This document shows, in pieces, positions 43,236 through 52,558 of a DNA stretch of 64,000 nt. Each line of letters begins with the position of its first letter. The stretch's first letter is position 1. The DNA is taken from assembly GCA_050304615.1 (NCBI GenBank), contig JBNLDW010000007.1:100460-164459 (forward strand), read 5' to 3'. The stretch comes from CBFDBF01 sp050304615. GTDB lineage: Bacteria > Pseudomonadota > Gammaproteobacteria > Chromatiales > Chromatiaceae. Below the pieces are notes generated by a model, which was given only the letters and a program-made list of their open reading frames with translations, was not told the DNA's origin and did not search any database. The position numbers were made by a program, and so were the translations under genes.

Positions 43236-44672
43236 ATGGAAGCCGTTGCTGAACAAAAGTACAGCTTTGATGTTGTACGTTGGTTCGCCGTTCTGGCATC
43301 AGTCTACCTGGTTGTGGGCGCTCTGGTTGGTGTGTTTATCGCTGCCGAGCTGACATGGCCTGTACTTAACCTAGATATACCTTACATAAGTTTTGGACGT
43401 TTGCGTCCGCTTCATACCAACGCTGTGATCTTTGCGTTCGGGGGTTGTACCCTGATGGCAACTGGCTTCTACAGCGTACAGCGCTCCTGTCAGACACGTC
43501 TGTGGAGCGACAAGATGGCTTGGTTTACCTTTTTCGGGTGGAACCTGATCATCGTTGGCGCTGTAATTTCATATCCGCTGGGTATCACCTCCGGTATGGA
43601 GTATGCAGAGCTGGAGTGGCCTCTTGACCTCGCGGTTGCGGTGGTCTGGCTCTCTTTTACCTTTAACTTCGTTATGACCGTTGCCAAGCGTGAGACCTCG
43701 CACATCTATGTGTCGAACTGGTTCTTCATGGGCATGATGGTCATGATCACCTACCTGCACGTGGTCAGAAGTCTTGAGATTCCGGTTAGCCTGACCGATT
43801 CTTACGCCCTGTTTCCTGGTGTCCAAGATGCCTTGATTCAGTGGTGGTGGGGTCATAACGCGGTTGGTTTCTACCTGACTGCTGGCTTCCTGGGTATCAT
43901 GTACTACTTCGTCCCTAAGCAGGCTGGTCGTCCAGTCTACTCATACCGTCTGTCGGTGATCCATTTCTGGGCGCTGATGTTTGGTTATGTGTGGCTCGGT
44001 CCTCATCACCTGCAGTACACCGCTCTTCCCGATTGGGCCGGCTCCTTGGGTGCCATCGTCTCCATCGCCATGATCATCCCTTCATGGGGTGGTGCAGTGA
44101 ACGGCATGATGACCCTCTCTGGTGCTTGGGACAAACTGCGTACTGACTATATCCTGCGCTTTTTGATCATGTTCCTGGCCTTCTACGCCATGTCCACCTT
44201 CGAAGGTCCGGTCATGTCGCTGAAGACTGTTAATGCACTGTCCCACTACACCGACTGGACCGTTGGTCATGTGCACTCTGGTGCCTTGGGTTGGGTCGCA
44301 ATGGTTGGTATTGGTGGTCTGTACCACATGATGATTCGCGTCTTCCATACTCAGATGTGGTCTCAGAGTCTGATCAATGCGCACTTCTGGACTACCACTA
44401 TCGGTTCGGTGATCTACATCGTTGCCATGTGGGTATCCGGTATCATGCAGGGTTTGATGTGGCGTGCCTATGATGAATACGGCACACTCGCCTATACCTT
44501 TGCTGAATCGGTCGAGGCTATGCACCCGTACTACGCCATGCGTTTGGTTGGCGGTAGTATCTTCTTTCTTGGTACTCTGTTGATGGTTGTCAATGTCCTT
44601 ATGACGGTCATCAAGTCTGCCTCTGAAGGCAGTGTCCGGCAGGCCAAGACTGCCTCAGCCAGCGCTTATTAA
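43236..44672 (+). CDS. ccoN: cbb3-type cytochrome c oxidase subunit I
   Basis: A 478-aa catalytic subunit carrying heme b and the heme b3-CuB centre, with about 12 membrane helices. Typical regions include RLRPLHTNAVIFAFGG (heme-ligand His), QWWWGHNAVGFYLTAGFLGI and HYTDWTVGHVHSGALGW. The ribosome site is AAGGGGG. This oxidase has high oxygen affinity and suits microoxic sulfur oxidation. It starts the ccoNOQP cluster. Confidence 0.98.
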   Translation: MEAVAEQKYSFDVVRWFAVLASVYLVVGALVGVFIAAELTWPVLNLDIPYISFGRLRPLHTNAVIFAFGGCTLMATGFYSVQRSCQTRLWSDKMAWFTFFGWNLIIVGAVISYPLGITSGMEYAELEWPLDLAVAVVWLSFTFNFVMTVAKRETSHIYVSNWFFMGMMVMITYLHVVRSLEIPVSLTDSYALFPGVQDALIQWWWGHNAVGFYLTAGFLGIMYYFVPKQAGRPVYSYRLSVIHFWALMFGYVWLGPHHLQYTALPDWAGSLGAIVSIAMIIPSWGGAVNGMMTLSGAWDKLRTDYILRFLIMFLAFYAMSTFEGPVMSLKTVNALSHYTDWTVGHVHSGALGWVAMVGIGGLYHMMIRVFHTQMWSQSLINAHFWTTTIGSVIYIVAMWVSGIMQGLMWRAYDEYGTLAYTFAESVEAMHPYYAMRLVGGSIFFLGTLLMVVNVLMTVIKSASEGSVRQAKTASASAY

Positions 44673-44687
44673 AGGGGGAAGATAATA

Positions 44688-45398
44688 ATGGCAAATGAAA
44701 AACCAAAGAACTTCCAGGAGAGGATGGAAATCAATGTATGGGCGTTTCTATTAGTCCTTGCATTGGCACTCTCCGTTGGAGGTATTGTTGAAATCGTTCC
44801 GCTGTTTCTGATCAGCGATACCATGGAGCATAATGCTGCTCCTGAGATCGTTTGGCAGCGTGCTGAAGGCCAGACTCTGGCGGATTGGAAGCCGGGTGAT
44901 GGTATCCGCCCCTACACTCCACTGGAGTTGAAGGGCCGTGATGTCTATCTGCGTGAGGGGTGCTATCTGTGCCACTCCCAGATGATCCGTCCGTTCCGTG
45001 ATGAGAAAGATCGTTATGGTCACTACTCACTTGCATCTGAATCGATGTACGATCATCCGATGCAGTGGGGTTCCAAACGAACCGGTCCTGATCTGGCTCG
45101 TCTTGGTGGCAAGTACTCCGACGATTGGCATCGCAAGCACATACGTAACCCGCAGGCAGTTGTTCCAGAGTCCGTCATGCCGCAGTATTCGTGGATGAAG
45201 GACCAACCAGTGGACAACTCCGACATCAAGACTAGGATGACCGTGATGAAGTTGATCGGTGTCCCTTATGTCGATGCCGATATGGAAGATGCCCCTTCGC
45301 AGCTAGAGGGTAAGAGCGAGGAAGATGCGCTCGTAGCATATCTGCAGGTGTTGGGTACTATGGCCAAGCTAGATGAGAACAAGGTCTATAGACAGTGA
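44688..45398 (+). CDS. ccoO: cbb3 oxidase monoheme cytochrome c subunit
   Basis: A 236-aa protein with an N-terminal membrane helix (VWAFLLVLALALSVGGIV) and one heme c site C92-x-x-C95-H96 (GCYLCHSQMIRPF). It passes electrons from CcoP to CcoN in the periplasm. Sixteen bases after ccoN; its end overlaps ccoQ. Confidence 0.97.
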   Translation: MANEKPKNFQERMEINVWAFLLVLALALSVGGIVEIVPLFLISDTMEHNAAPEIVWQRAEGQTLADWKPGDGIRPYTPLELKGRDVYLREGCYLCHSQMIRPFRDEKDRYGHYSLASESMYDHPMQWGSKRTGPDLARLGGKYSDDWHRKHIRNPQAVVPESVMPQYSWMKDQPVDNSDIKTRMTVMKLIGVPYVDADMEDAPSQLEGKSEEDALVAYLQVLGTMAKLDENKVYRQ

Positions 45399-45613
45399 GC
45401 AGCCTGATGGAACATTTCCATACCGATTGGGAGGCGTTAACCACCAATGATTGGATCATTTTGATCACTACGGTGGTTATCTTCCTCCTGATGGCAGGCG
45501 CTTACTTTTACGCCTTACGTCCGAGTAATCGGGATAGACTGGAGGCATATCGGAATATCCCATTCGAAGACGATACAACAGACAACAGTGGAGATAAAAA
45601 TGGCGGAGAATAA
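45395..45613 (+). CDS. ccoQ: cbb3 oxidase subunit CcoQ
   Basis: A 72-aa protein with one helix (IILITTVVIFLLMAGAYFYAL) and a hydrophilic C-terminus. CcoQ stabilises the complex under oxygen. GTG start overlaps ccoO, and the end overlaps ccoP by 14 bases. Confidence 0.9.
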   Translation: MSSLMEHFHTDWEALTTNDWIILITTVVIFLLMAGAYFYALRPSNRDRLEAYRNIPFEDDTTDNSGDKNGGE

Positions 45614-46448
45614 TCCTTTTCCGGGTGAAAATAATACCGGACACGTTTGGGACGATGATCTGCGAGAGCTGGAGAACCCACCACCTAGTTGGTGGATGCT
45701 AGCCTTCTGGGCCAGTCTCGCAGGATGGGTAATTTACTCAGTCCTATACCCCACCTGGCCTTTAGTTGGACCACAAGGCCATAACCTGGGTGTTATGGGT
45801 TGGACTCAGATGCAGGAGTACAATGCTGGGGTGGATGAGATCACAGCCAAACGGGCCGTGTTCGAAGACCAGATCTCTGGCATGTCAGCAAGTGCAATCC
45901 TGGCTGATCCTAACCTGGCAGACTATACCGAAGCAGCCACCAAGGTGCTCTTTGGTGACAACTGTGCAGCCTGTCATGGCGGCGGCGGACAGGGCGGCCC
46001 TGGCTACCCGGTTCTGGCCGATGATGACTGGCTGTATGGCGGTCAAATCGAGACCATAGTGCAGACCGTAACCAATGGGCGTAGGGGTATCATGACCGCC
46101 CATGGCAAGATCCTCTCTGAAGGGGAGATCGACCGGTTGGCTCAGGCGGTTGTTGCGGGTAATCCTGCTGGCGAGCCTCTATTCCTGGAGAAGGGCTGTA
46201 TTGCCTGCCACGGGATGGACGGTAAGGGTATGGCTGCCCTCGGTTCGGCTAACCTGACCGATAGCGTCTGGCGTTTTGATGAGGCGGATAGGCTGGCTAG
46301 CGCCAAGTACACCATTACACATGGTGTAAATGATGCGACCGATCCTAATACGCGTCAGGCTGAGATGCCGACATTTGGTGCTCGCCTCTCTAAAGACGAC
46401 ATCAAAAAACTGGCAGTTTTCGTTCACAAGCTGGGCGGTGGTCAGTAA
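45600..46448 (+). CDS. ccoP: cbb3 oxidase diheme cytochrome c subunit
   Basis: A 282-aa subunit with one membrane helix (WWMLAFWASLAGWVIYSVLY) and two heme c sites: C122AACH126 and C200IACH204. It receives electrons from soluble cytochromes c. I placed the start at 45600, with GGAG 8 bases upstream, inside the end of ccoQ. A hairpin and a 36-aa gene follow. Confidence 0.96.
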   Translation: MAENNPFPGENNTGHVWDDDLRELENPPPSWWMLAFWASLAGWVIYSVLYPTWPLVGPQGHNLGVMGWTQMQEYNAGVDEITAKRAVFEDQISGMSASAILADPNLADYTEAATKVLFGDNCAACHGGGGQGGPGYPVLADDDWLYGGQIETIVQTVTNGRRGIMTAHGKILSEGEIDRLAQAVVAGNPAGEPLFLEKGCIACHGMDGKGMAALGSANLTDSVWRFDEADRLASAKYTITHGVNDATDPNTRQAEMPTFGARLSKDDIKKLAVFVHKLGGGQ

Positions 46449-46473
46449 GTCTGATCTTGGTGAATAGCTGAAA

Positions 46474-46514
46474 GTTGGACCACATGGGGGTTTTGATCCC
46501 CATGCGGTTCCAAC
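46474..46514 (+). other. hairpin after ccoP
   Basis: CATGGGG (46483-46489) and CCCCATG (46498-46504) pair, with GTTGGACC and GGTTCCAAC extending the stem imperfectly. There is no T-run. It may stabilise or process the mRNA between ccoP and the 36-aa gene. Confidence 0.5.
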
Positions 46515-46535
46515 AAAATATTAAAGGGGTTTGCT

Positions 46536-46646
46536 ATGGAATTAACTGATCCGGTCGTCTATGGTTCTATATTGACGGTAGCACTCACGGCAGTGGTATT
46601 TGTATACCTTGCCTGGAAGGTGTTTCAAGTTATCAACAAGAAGTAG
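46536..46646 (+). CDS. 36-aa single-helix membrane protein, candidate cbb3 accessory subunit
   Basis: Short ORF beginning MELTDPVVYG with one hydrophobic helix (ILTVALTAVVFVYLAWK) and a basic end VINKK. AAAGGGG lies 7 bases before the ATG and a perfect intrinsic terminator follows. The length, topology and position after ccoP recall CcoM, the 36-residue extra subunit in the Pseudomonas stutzeri cbb3 structure, but I cannot show sequence homology. It is too short for usual ORF callers. Confidence 0.7.
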   Translation: MELTDPVVYGSILTVALTAVVFVYLAWKVFQVINKK

Positions 46647-46666
46647 GTGTAGCCTAGTAAATGTCG

Positions 46667-46698
46667 TTGAAAAAGGGGGCTTAGGCCCCCTTTTTCAA
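46667..46698 (+). terminator. intrinsic terminator ending the cco structural operon
   Basis: TTGAAAAAGGGGGC and GCCCCCTTTTTCAA form a perfect 14-bp stem with a TTAG loop; the T-run is in the 3' arm. A weak FNR-like half-site (TTGATAATGTGCAA) follows at 46731 before ccoG. Confidence 0.93.
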
Positions 46699-46912
46699 TC
46701 TTATCCCTGAGTATGAGCATGGTATTTTAATTGATAATGTGCAATGTAATGGCCCCTAGTTTTGAGTACACTGGGCGCACTATTGCATGGATCAACTTCG
46801 ATTTTGAGTTAGTATTGGAGTGGATCATCGATTTTAGAATCACTACTATGTACGATAAAGGAGTCTCTGGGCGGATCAGGGATTTTTTGGCGATTGTAAG
46901 ACGCCGTGCAGA

Positions 46913-48364
46913 ATGGGAGATAGTCAATTGAGTAACGACCAGAATAACCAGAATGATGCAGCACTTGATGAACTCTATGCTGAGGCAGGCCATTGGGAGC
47001 TCAATCTTGGGGATAAGACCATCCACGCCAAGCGGATGCCGGGCAAATGGCGGACCATTAAATGGATCACGGCCTCGGCATGGCTGATATTGTTTATAGG
47101 TCCTTATTTTCGTTGGGGTGATCGTCAGGCGGTCCTGTTTGATATCGCCGGCCGCCAGTTTCACATCTTTGGGGCCACCATCATGCCTCAGGACTTTTGG
47201 ATGCTCTCTCTGCTGCTGCTGTTTTTTGCCATCCTGTTGGCCACAGCCACGGCACTGGCGGGGCGGGTCTACTGCGGTTTCTTCTGCTTTCAGACGGTCT
47301 GGACCGATGTCTTTACCTGGATCGAGGAGAAACTTGAAGGTCAGCCGCAGGCGCGCCGCAAGCTGGAAGAGGCCCCTTGGACCGCCAGCAAGATCGGGAT
47401 CAAGACGGTCAAGCACGTTATCTGGCTGTTCATTGGACTGCTGACCGGTATCAGTTGGGTTGCCTGGTTCACTGATGCGTACGCCCTGTGGGGGGACTTG
47501 ATGACCTTTGATATAGAGGTGATCGGTGGGGTTGCAGCCTTGAATATTGCGCTGTTTACCGTTGGTACCTATGTGCTGGCCGGTATGATGCGGGAGCAGG
47601 TCTGTTTTTGGCTCTGCCCATATGCCCGCATCCAGGGCGTCATGGTAGACAATACGACACTGGTACCGACCTACAATTTCCACCGTGGAGAACCACGAGG
47701 CAGGATCAAGAAGGGCGAGACGGACGACAGCCTGGGAGATTGTATCGACTGTAATCTCTGCGTTGCAGTATGTCCTACTGGTGTTGATATTCGGCACGGC
47801 CAGCAGGAGGGCTGTATCATGTGTGGCCTCTGCATCGATGCCTGCGACTCAATCATGGAGAAGGTGGGGCGTCCCAAGGACTTGGTCTGTTACGAGTCCC
47901 TAGACGTGCTCAACGGCAAGGAGGAGCGTTCTATGCTGAAGCGCCCTCGGGTCTGGGTGTATGGCGCTATTCTGACGGCAGCACTGGTCGGCATCGGCTT
48001 TGGCCTCGCTTCCTTGGATGCCATTGAACTAAAAGTGCTCCACTCCAGGCAGCCCCTGTTTGTCATGCAGGGCGATGGTTCTGTGCAGAACCGCTATACC
48101 CTTAAGGTGCTAAACAAGTTGACGGAGGAGCTGTCAGTCAACATCAGCGCATCTGGCCCGGAGGGTCTTGTGCTGATTGGTGCCGATGAACCGGTTGAGG
48201 CGCGCGAAGCCTACATTACCTCAAGGACGGTGTTTGTCCGTGTGCCCAGGGAGAATCTGACCGGTGAATCAGTGCCTATTGTCTTTCACATAGATAGCAA
48301 ATCTAAGGATGGATTGGCGCTCAAGGCCCAACGCAAGAGCGTATTCATGGGCCCCAGCCGCTAG
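46913..48364 (+). CDS. ccoG: cytochrome oxidase assembly protein CcoG (RdxA/FixG)
   Basis: A 483-aa membrane iron-sulfur protein that helps mature the cbb3 oxidase, probably as a copper reductase. Cysteine motifs GRVYCGFFCFQ and EQVCFWLCPYARIQ lie by membrane helices; ferredoxin motifs CIDCNLCVAVC and CIMCGLCIDAC follow, and a C-terminal beta domain ends the protein. A TTG at 46928 has a better ribosome site (GGGAG) than the ATG used here and may be the true start. Confidence 0.95.
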   Translation: MGDSQLSNDQNNQNDAALDELYAEAGHWELNLGDKTIHAKRMPGKWRTIKWITASAWLILFIGPYFRWGDRQAVLFDIAGRQFHIFGATIMPQDFWMLSLLLLFFAILLATATALAGRVYCGFFCFQTVWTDVFTWIEEKLEGQPQARRKLEEAPWTASKIGIKTVKHVIWLFIGLLTGISWVAWFTDAYALWGDLMTFDIEVIGGVAALNIALFTVGTYVLAGMMREQVCFWLCPYARIQGVMVDNTTLVPTYNFHRGEPRGRIKKGETDDSLGDCIDCNLCVAVCPTGVDIRHGQQEGCIMCGLCIDACDSIMEKVGRPKDLVCYESLDVLNGKEERSMLKRPRVWVYGAILTAALVGIGFGLASLDAIELKVLHSRQPLFVMQGDGSVQNRYTLKVLNKLTEELSVNISASGPEGLVLIGADEPVEAREAYITSRTVFVRVPRENLTGESVPIVFHIDSKSKDGLALKAQRKSVFMGPSR

Positions 48365-48383
48365 CAGGTATGTGGTAATATAG

Positions 48384-48420
48384 CGGGGGGTGGATCTTTG
48401 CTCCACCCCCCGTACTTTTT
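48384..48420 (+). terminator. intrinsic terminator between ccoG and ccoH
   Basis: CGGGGGGTGGA and TCCACCCCCCG form a perfect 11-bp stem with a 7-base loop, followed by TACTTTTTTT. It implies a partial stop or a separate promoter for ccoHIS. Confidence 0.9.
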
Positions 48421-48452
48421 TTATGGTTTTTGCAACAACTCAGGATATAGAG

Positions 48453-48959
48453 ATGACAGTACCAAAGAAAGATACCGCCCTGCGTAGTCCCTGGGGTAGG
48501 GCAATAATTGGCATGCTGCTGGTGTTTGTTAGCGCCAATATCTATATGTTATATACGGCCGGGGATAGTTCAAACCGCATGATAAACAAGGATGCCTACA
48601 AGCGCGGAGAGGACTACGAAGAGAATCTGTTAAAAAGGCTGGCCAGGGACCCAGGCTGGAAGATGAAGGTGTCGGCCCCAGACTTTGTTGATGTTGCAGT
48701 AGTTACACCATTCACTTTTACTATAACAGACAAGGACGGCGCGCCGGTCGACCCTGATACAGTAGTCTTTTATGTCTATCGCCCCTCTGGGGCAGAGCAT
48801 GACTTCTCTCTACCGATGGAGAGGGTTGCTGCCGGCGAGTATCGTGCCGATGTCTCATTTCCGCTCAAAGGGGTGTGGGATATCCTGGTGGCTGCTACCA
48901 AGGGTGAAGATGAGTACACGCAGCCATACCACGTTAGCGCCGGTGTCGATAATAGATGA
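48453..48959 (+). CDS. ccoH: FixH/CcoH-family assembly protein
   Basis: A 168-aa single-pass protein. The helix IIGMLLVFVSANIYMLYTAG is followed by a periplasmic beta domain with YKRGEDYEENLLKRLARDPGW and VDPDTVVFYVYRPSG. FixH/CcoH binds the cbb3 complex during assembly. Start at MTVPKKD is chosen because upstream codons overlap the terminator. It overlaps ccoI by 4 bases. Confidence 0.9.
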   Translation: MTVPKKDTALRSPWGRAIIGMLLVFVSANIYMLYTAGDSSNRMINKDAYKRGEDYEENLLKRLARDPGWKMKVSAPDFVDVAVVTPFTFTITDKDGAPVDPDTVVFYVYRPSGAEHDFSLPMERVAAGEYRADVSFPLKGVWDILVAATKGEDEYTQPYHVSAGVDNR

Positions 48960-51484
48960 CGGCAGCCTCTGGCGGCATAGTCACGGATGAATCGGGCGTT
49001 ACCGCAGGAGAGCAGGTCTGTTTTCACTGCGGCCTACCGCTACCTACCGGGGAGAAGATTGCTGCCGCCATTGACGGCAGCGATCGCTACTTCTGCTGTA
49101 TCGGTTGCCGTGCAGTGTGTGAGGCAATCTATGGCGCCGGGCTGGATGGTTTCTACCAGCGCACACCAGATGGTATCCTGCTGGCACCACCGCCAGAGCT
49201 ACCAAAAGAGTTGGCCCTCTACGATCTGGATGAGGTGCAGGAGGAGTTTGTTGATGGCCTGGGTGAGTCCAGGCAGATCAACCTCTTGGTTGAGGGTATC
49301 CATTGTGCCGCCTGTGTCTGGCTGATTGAAAGCACCCTGCACCGAATGCCTGGAGTAGAAGAGGCTAGGGTCAACCTCTCAGGGCGGCGTCTCCATCTCC
49401 GCTGGAATAGCAGCCGACTCAAACTCTCCAAGATCCTTACCAGCCTCGGCACTATCGGCTATGCAGCAGTCCCCTTCGACCCGGAGGCGGCAGAGGGTAG
49501 CCTGCATCGGGAGAACAGGAAGTTACTTTATCGCATGGCATTTGCCGCCTTTGCGATGATGAATCAAATGTGGATTTCTGTCTCGCTCTACTCGGGAGCA
49601 GATACGGGTGAATACCGCGACCTGTTTCACTGGGTCGGATTTGCCATAGCTACCCCTACAGTACTCTATGCAGGTTACCCCTTTTTCAAGGGTGCCTGGG
49701 CTGGACTGCGTAACCTCTATCTGGGAATGGATCTACCCATAGTTATCGGTTTGACCATCTCCTATTTATATTCGCTATATGTGACGGTTAGTGGCAGCGC
49801 CACAGGGCAGGTCTACTGGGATACGGTGGTCAATTTTCTTTTTGTCATACTTGTAGGACGTTATTTAGAAGCGATCTCCAAGCGTCAGGCCGTGGCTTCT
49901 ACCCAGCGTCTACTGGACCTGCAGCCCAAAGGGGCAACCGTTCTACGCAATGGTAAGGAGAAGATTGTTCCAATTCGGTCGGTCAAAAAAGGCGATATAG
50001 TACTGGTCAAGCCGGGGGGTAAAATCCCAGTAGATGGTGCCATCATCGATGGTGATAGCGCAGTAGATGAGGCGATGCTAAGCGGTGAGTCAGAGCCGGT
50101 ACGCAAGGGGGTGGGTGACAGTGTGTCAGCAGGCACCATCAACGGCCATGGCATCTTGCAGGTGGAGGTTGAGGGGCTACTCAAAGATACAGCGTTAGGC
50201 CGCATCATCCGGCTGGTGGAGGAGGCTCAGGCTAGCAAGGCGCCAATCCAGTGTCTGGCGGACAAGGTGGTCCCATGGTTCGTTGCTGTAACCCTCTCTC
50301 TGGCGCTACTAACCTTTCTTTGGTGGCAGCAGACAGATATTGAAGTGGCGTTGATGGCGGCCACGGCAGTGCTGATTATTACCTGTCCTTGTGCCTTTGG
50401 CCTGGCGACACCAATGTCTATCGCCGTGGCCTCTGGTTTAGGGGCGAGGAACGGTATTCTGGTGAAGACTGGAGCGGTATTGGAGAGTTTCTCATCGATT
50501 AAACACTTCGTCTTTGATAAGACTGGCACCCTGACCGAGGGGCGGATGCGGGTCGTCTCTATCCAGATGGTAGACGTCACCTGGCGGCGTGGTGATGAAG
50601 AGATGCCGGAGACGATGCGTCGGTTGCTGTCTGAGTTGCTGGCTATTGAGCGCTTCTCAGAGCATCCGACTGCTGCCGCCATAGTCGCCTGTGCCGAGGA
50701 GATCGGGGTTAGTAGCCATGGCCTGGAGGCCAGGAATTTTCACAATAGTCCCGGTTACGGTATTGCAGCAGAGCTCTCTGGACGGCAGATCATGGTTGGT
50801 AATCCTGGCTGGATGGAGCTCAAAGGGGTATCCCGTGAAGCGACCTTTGATCCGGCGGCAGACGAGCTGGATAGGCTAGGGATTGGCTCCCTGCGATGTG
50901 CCGTGGATGGTAGAGAGGTTGCCCTTATTGCAGTGACTGACAGCATCAGGGATGAGGCACCACAGATGGTGGCGGATCTGCGTGATGCCGGGGTTAGGTT
51001 GACCATGTTGAGTGGGGATAGACGCTCTACAGCCGAGGCGATTGCTGCACAACTTGGCGGTATGGAGGTGATTGCTGAGGTGCTGCCGGAGGATAAGGAT
51101 CGGGTGATAGCTGAATTGCAGGCGGAACATCACCGGGTGGCGATGGTTGGAGACGGGGTCAATGATGCCCCAGCTCTGGTGCGTGCCGATGTAGGGATAG
51201 CCCTGGGGTCTGGCACTGATGTCTCGATTGCCAGTGCCGATATTATCCTGATGAGCAGTGAACTACATAAGGTGAAACTTGCCTCAGATCTGTCGCGGCG
51301 CACCCTGCGCACCATTCGCCAGAATATCGGGATATCCATCGTCTATAACGTTATAATGGTGCCATTGGCGATGTCCGCGTTAGTGACACCTCTGATAGCA
51401 GCTATATCGATGCCGATCAGTTCGCTATTAGTGATCGGTAATGCCGCGCGTATTCGTACCCTGTTCAAGGGTAGGGAGGGTTGA
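48956..51484 (+). CDS. ccoI: copper-translocating P-type ATPase CcoI
   Basis: An 842-aa P1B-type ATPase supplying copper for CuB of cbb3 oxidase. N-terminal cysteine motifs (CFHCGLPLP, YFCCIGCRAVC) and one HMA domain (GIHCAACVWLIES) precede the membrane region. The ion site TCPCAFGLATP, phosphorylation site FDKTGTLTEGR and GDGVNDAPALV are intact. Its neighbours ccoG, ccoH and ccoS fix the assignment. Confidence 0.96.
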   Translation: MTAASGGIVTDESGVTAGEQVCFHCGLPLPTGEKIAAAIDGSDRYFCCIGCRAVCEAIYGAGLDGFYQRTPDGILLAPPPELPKELALYDLDEVQEEFVDGLGESRQINLLVEGIHCAACVWLIESTLHRMPGVEEARVNLSGRRLHLRWNSSRLKLSKILTSLGTIGYAAVPFDPEAAEGSLHRENRKLLYRMAFAAFAMMNQMWISVSLYSGADTGEYRDLFHWVGFAIATPTVLYAGYPFFKGAWAGLRNLYLGMDLPIVIGLTISYLYSLYVTVSGSATGQVYWDTVVNFLFVILVGRYLEAISKRQAVASTQRLLDLQPKGATVLRNGKEKIVPIRSVKKGDIVLVKPGGKIPVDGAIIDGDSAVDEAMLSGESEPVRKGVGDSVSAGTINGHGILQVEVEGLLKDTALGRIIRLVEEAQASKAPIQCLADKVVPWFVAVTLSLALLTFLWWQQTDIEVALMAATAVLIITCPCAFGLATPMSIAVASGLGARNGILVKTGAVLESFSSIKHFVFDKTGTLTEGRMRVVSIQMVDVTWRRGDEEMPETMRRLLSELLAIERFSEHPTAAAIVACAEEIGVSSHGLEARNFHNSPGYGIAAELSGRQIMVGNPGWMELKGVSREATFDPAADELDRLGIGSLRCAVDGREVALIAVTDSIRDEAPQMVADLRDAGVRLTMLSGDRRSTAEAIAAQLGGMEVIAEVLPEDKDRVIAELQAEHHRVAMVGDGVNDAPALVRADVGIALGSGTDVSIASADIILMSSELHKVKLASDLSRRTLRTIRQNIGISIVYNVIMVPLAMSALVTPLIAAISMPISSLLVIGNAARIRTLFKGREG

Positions 51485-51485
51485 G

Positions 51486-51689
51486 ATGGACGTTATTTAT
51501 GGTTTGATTCCAGGCATGATATTTCTAAGCCTGATAGCGGTTGGAATATTCTTTTGGGCCGCCCGCAGTGGGCAGTTTGACGATATGGAGGGGGAGGCCA
51601 GCCGTATCCTGATGGATGAAGATCTCAGGCCGACCAGGAGTGAACCGCCGGAGCTAGAGGAAGACAGCGAAGACGAAGAGGCATCCTGA
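51486..51689 (+). CDS. ccoS: cbb3 oxidase maturation protein CcoS
   Basis: A 67-aa protein with one N-terminal helix (LIPGMIFLSLIAVGIFFWAA) followed by SGQFDDMEGEASRIL, the CcoS signature, and an acidic tail. It is needed for cofactor insertion. The start is one base after the ccoI stop. Confidence 0.94.
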   Translation: MDVIYGLIPGMIFLSLIAVGIFFWAARSGQFDDMEGEASRILMDEDLRPTRSEPPELEEDSEDEEAS

Positions 51690-51757
51690 AGAGGCTGGTT
51701 GGTACCGATCCTCCCCGTGCGGGCAGGACACTTTAACCGTCAGTAATCCCTTAACCT

Positions 51758-52441
51758 TCACTCACTCCCTGTCTGCTCAACGGCCTTCTGTAGCGGCTCA
51801 AGAATCTGCTGGAAATCCGCCGGGTTGACGTACTGAAACACCTCTTTCCGTTGTGGATCAATCGCGATATCCAGCCCTATGGATGGGTATAGCCAGTGGG
51901 TAATACCTGACTCCGGCTCCGCAATGACCTGTTCAGGATCGCCAAATAGTGGTCGTATCCGCTCTTCATCCAGGTCTGTTTTTGGCAGATAAGTGATGTG
52001 TACTATCGGTGCATTAGTCACTAGATCTATATCGTTACTGGAGAGCTCTACTTTTTTTATTCCACTCTCTAGACTGCCGATCCGTATTCCGCGCTGGTAT
52101 ATGGCCTCTACTACTTCAGGCTCAAGCCTCAGGGTCATTACAAAATCAGCCTTGAGCCCACTCAGAATTACGCTCTTGAAAAAGGTCTCTACCGTTTTTG
52201 TGCCATCGTGGGAGATCAGCATATTGGTCTCTCCAATATCAGCAAGTAGCGTGCGGGCATCGGCCATGGTGCTATGTCCTAGCTGTAGTCCAAATACCGA
52301 GCTGCTGCCAGCACTGTCCACCACCACATCCCAAGGTAGCTTTGGGTTTTTGTCCGGGGCGCGCGATGGAATCAGTAGGGCTACCAGCAGAAATAGCAGG
52401 CTGCCAACCAGTACAATCAAAAACATTTTACGTTCCAACAT
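51758..52441 (-). CDS. membrane-anchored protein of unknown function
   Basis: A 227-aa protein with an N-terminal membrane helix (MFLIVLVGSLLFLLVALLI) and a periplasmic domain. Part of it (FGLQLGHSTMADARTLLADIG) resembles domains that bind small lipids or peptides, but I do not recognise the family. It is convergent with ccoS and downstream of the TauE/SafE-like gene on the same strand with a 117-bp gap. Confidence 0.75.
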   Translation of the reverse strand: MLERKMFLIVLVGSLLFLLVALLIPSRAPDKNPKLPWDVVVDSAGSSSVFGLQLGHSTMADARTLLADIGETNMLISHDGTKTVETFFKSVILSGLKADFVMTLRLEPEVVEAIYQRGIRIGSLESGIKKVELSSNDIDLVTNAPIVHITYLPKTDLDEERIRPLFGDPEQVIAEPESGITHWLYPSIGLDIAIDPQRKEVFQYVNPADFQQILEPLQKAVEQTGSE

Positions 52442-52558
52442 GGGATGAGTATGCCTCTGTTAGGGGAGCCTCTAATGTCTGGAGGTGCTCAGAAGTTCGG
52501 TACATTTAGCTAGCTATTATACCTTGGCTAGTGGATTTAATGCGAAAATAAAGCTATA

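Noticed and set aside
46731..46931. 66-codon frame before ccoG
   Set aside because: No ribosome site, unusual composition and it overlaps the ccoG start; more likely leader sequence.
46727..47797. 356-codon antisense frame inside ccoG
   Set aside because: Overlaps ccoG motifs entirely and has no family motif or ribosome site.
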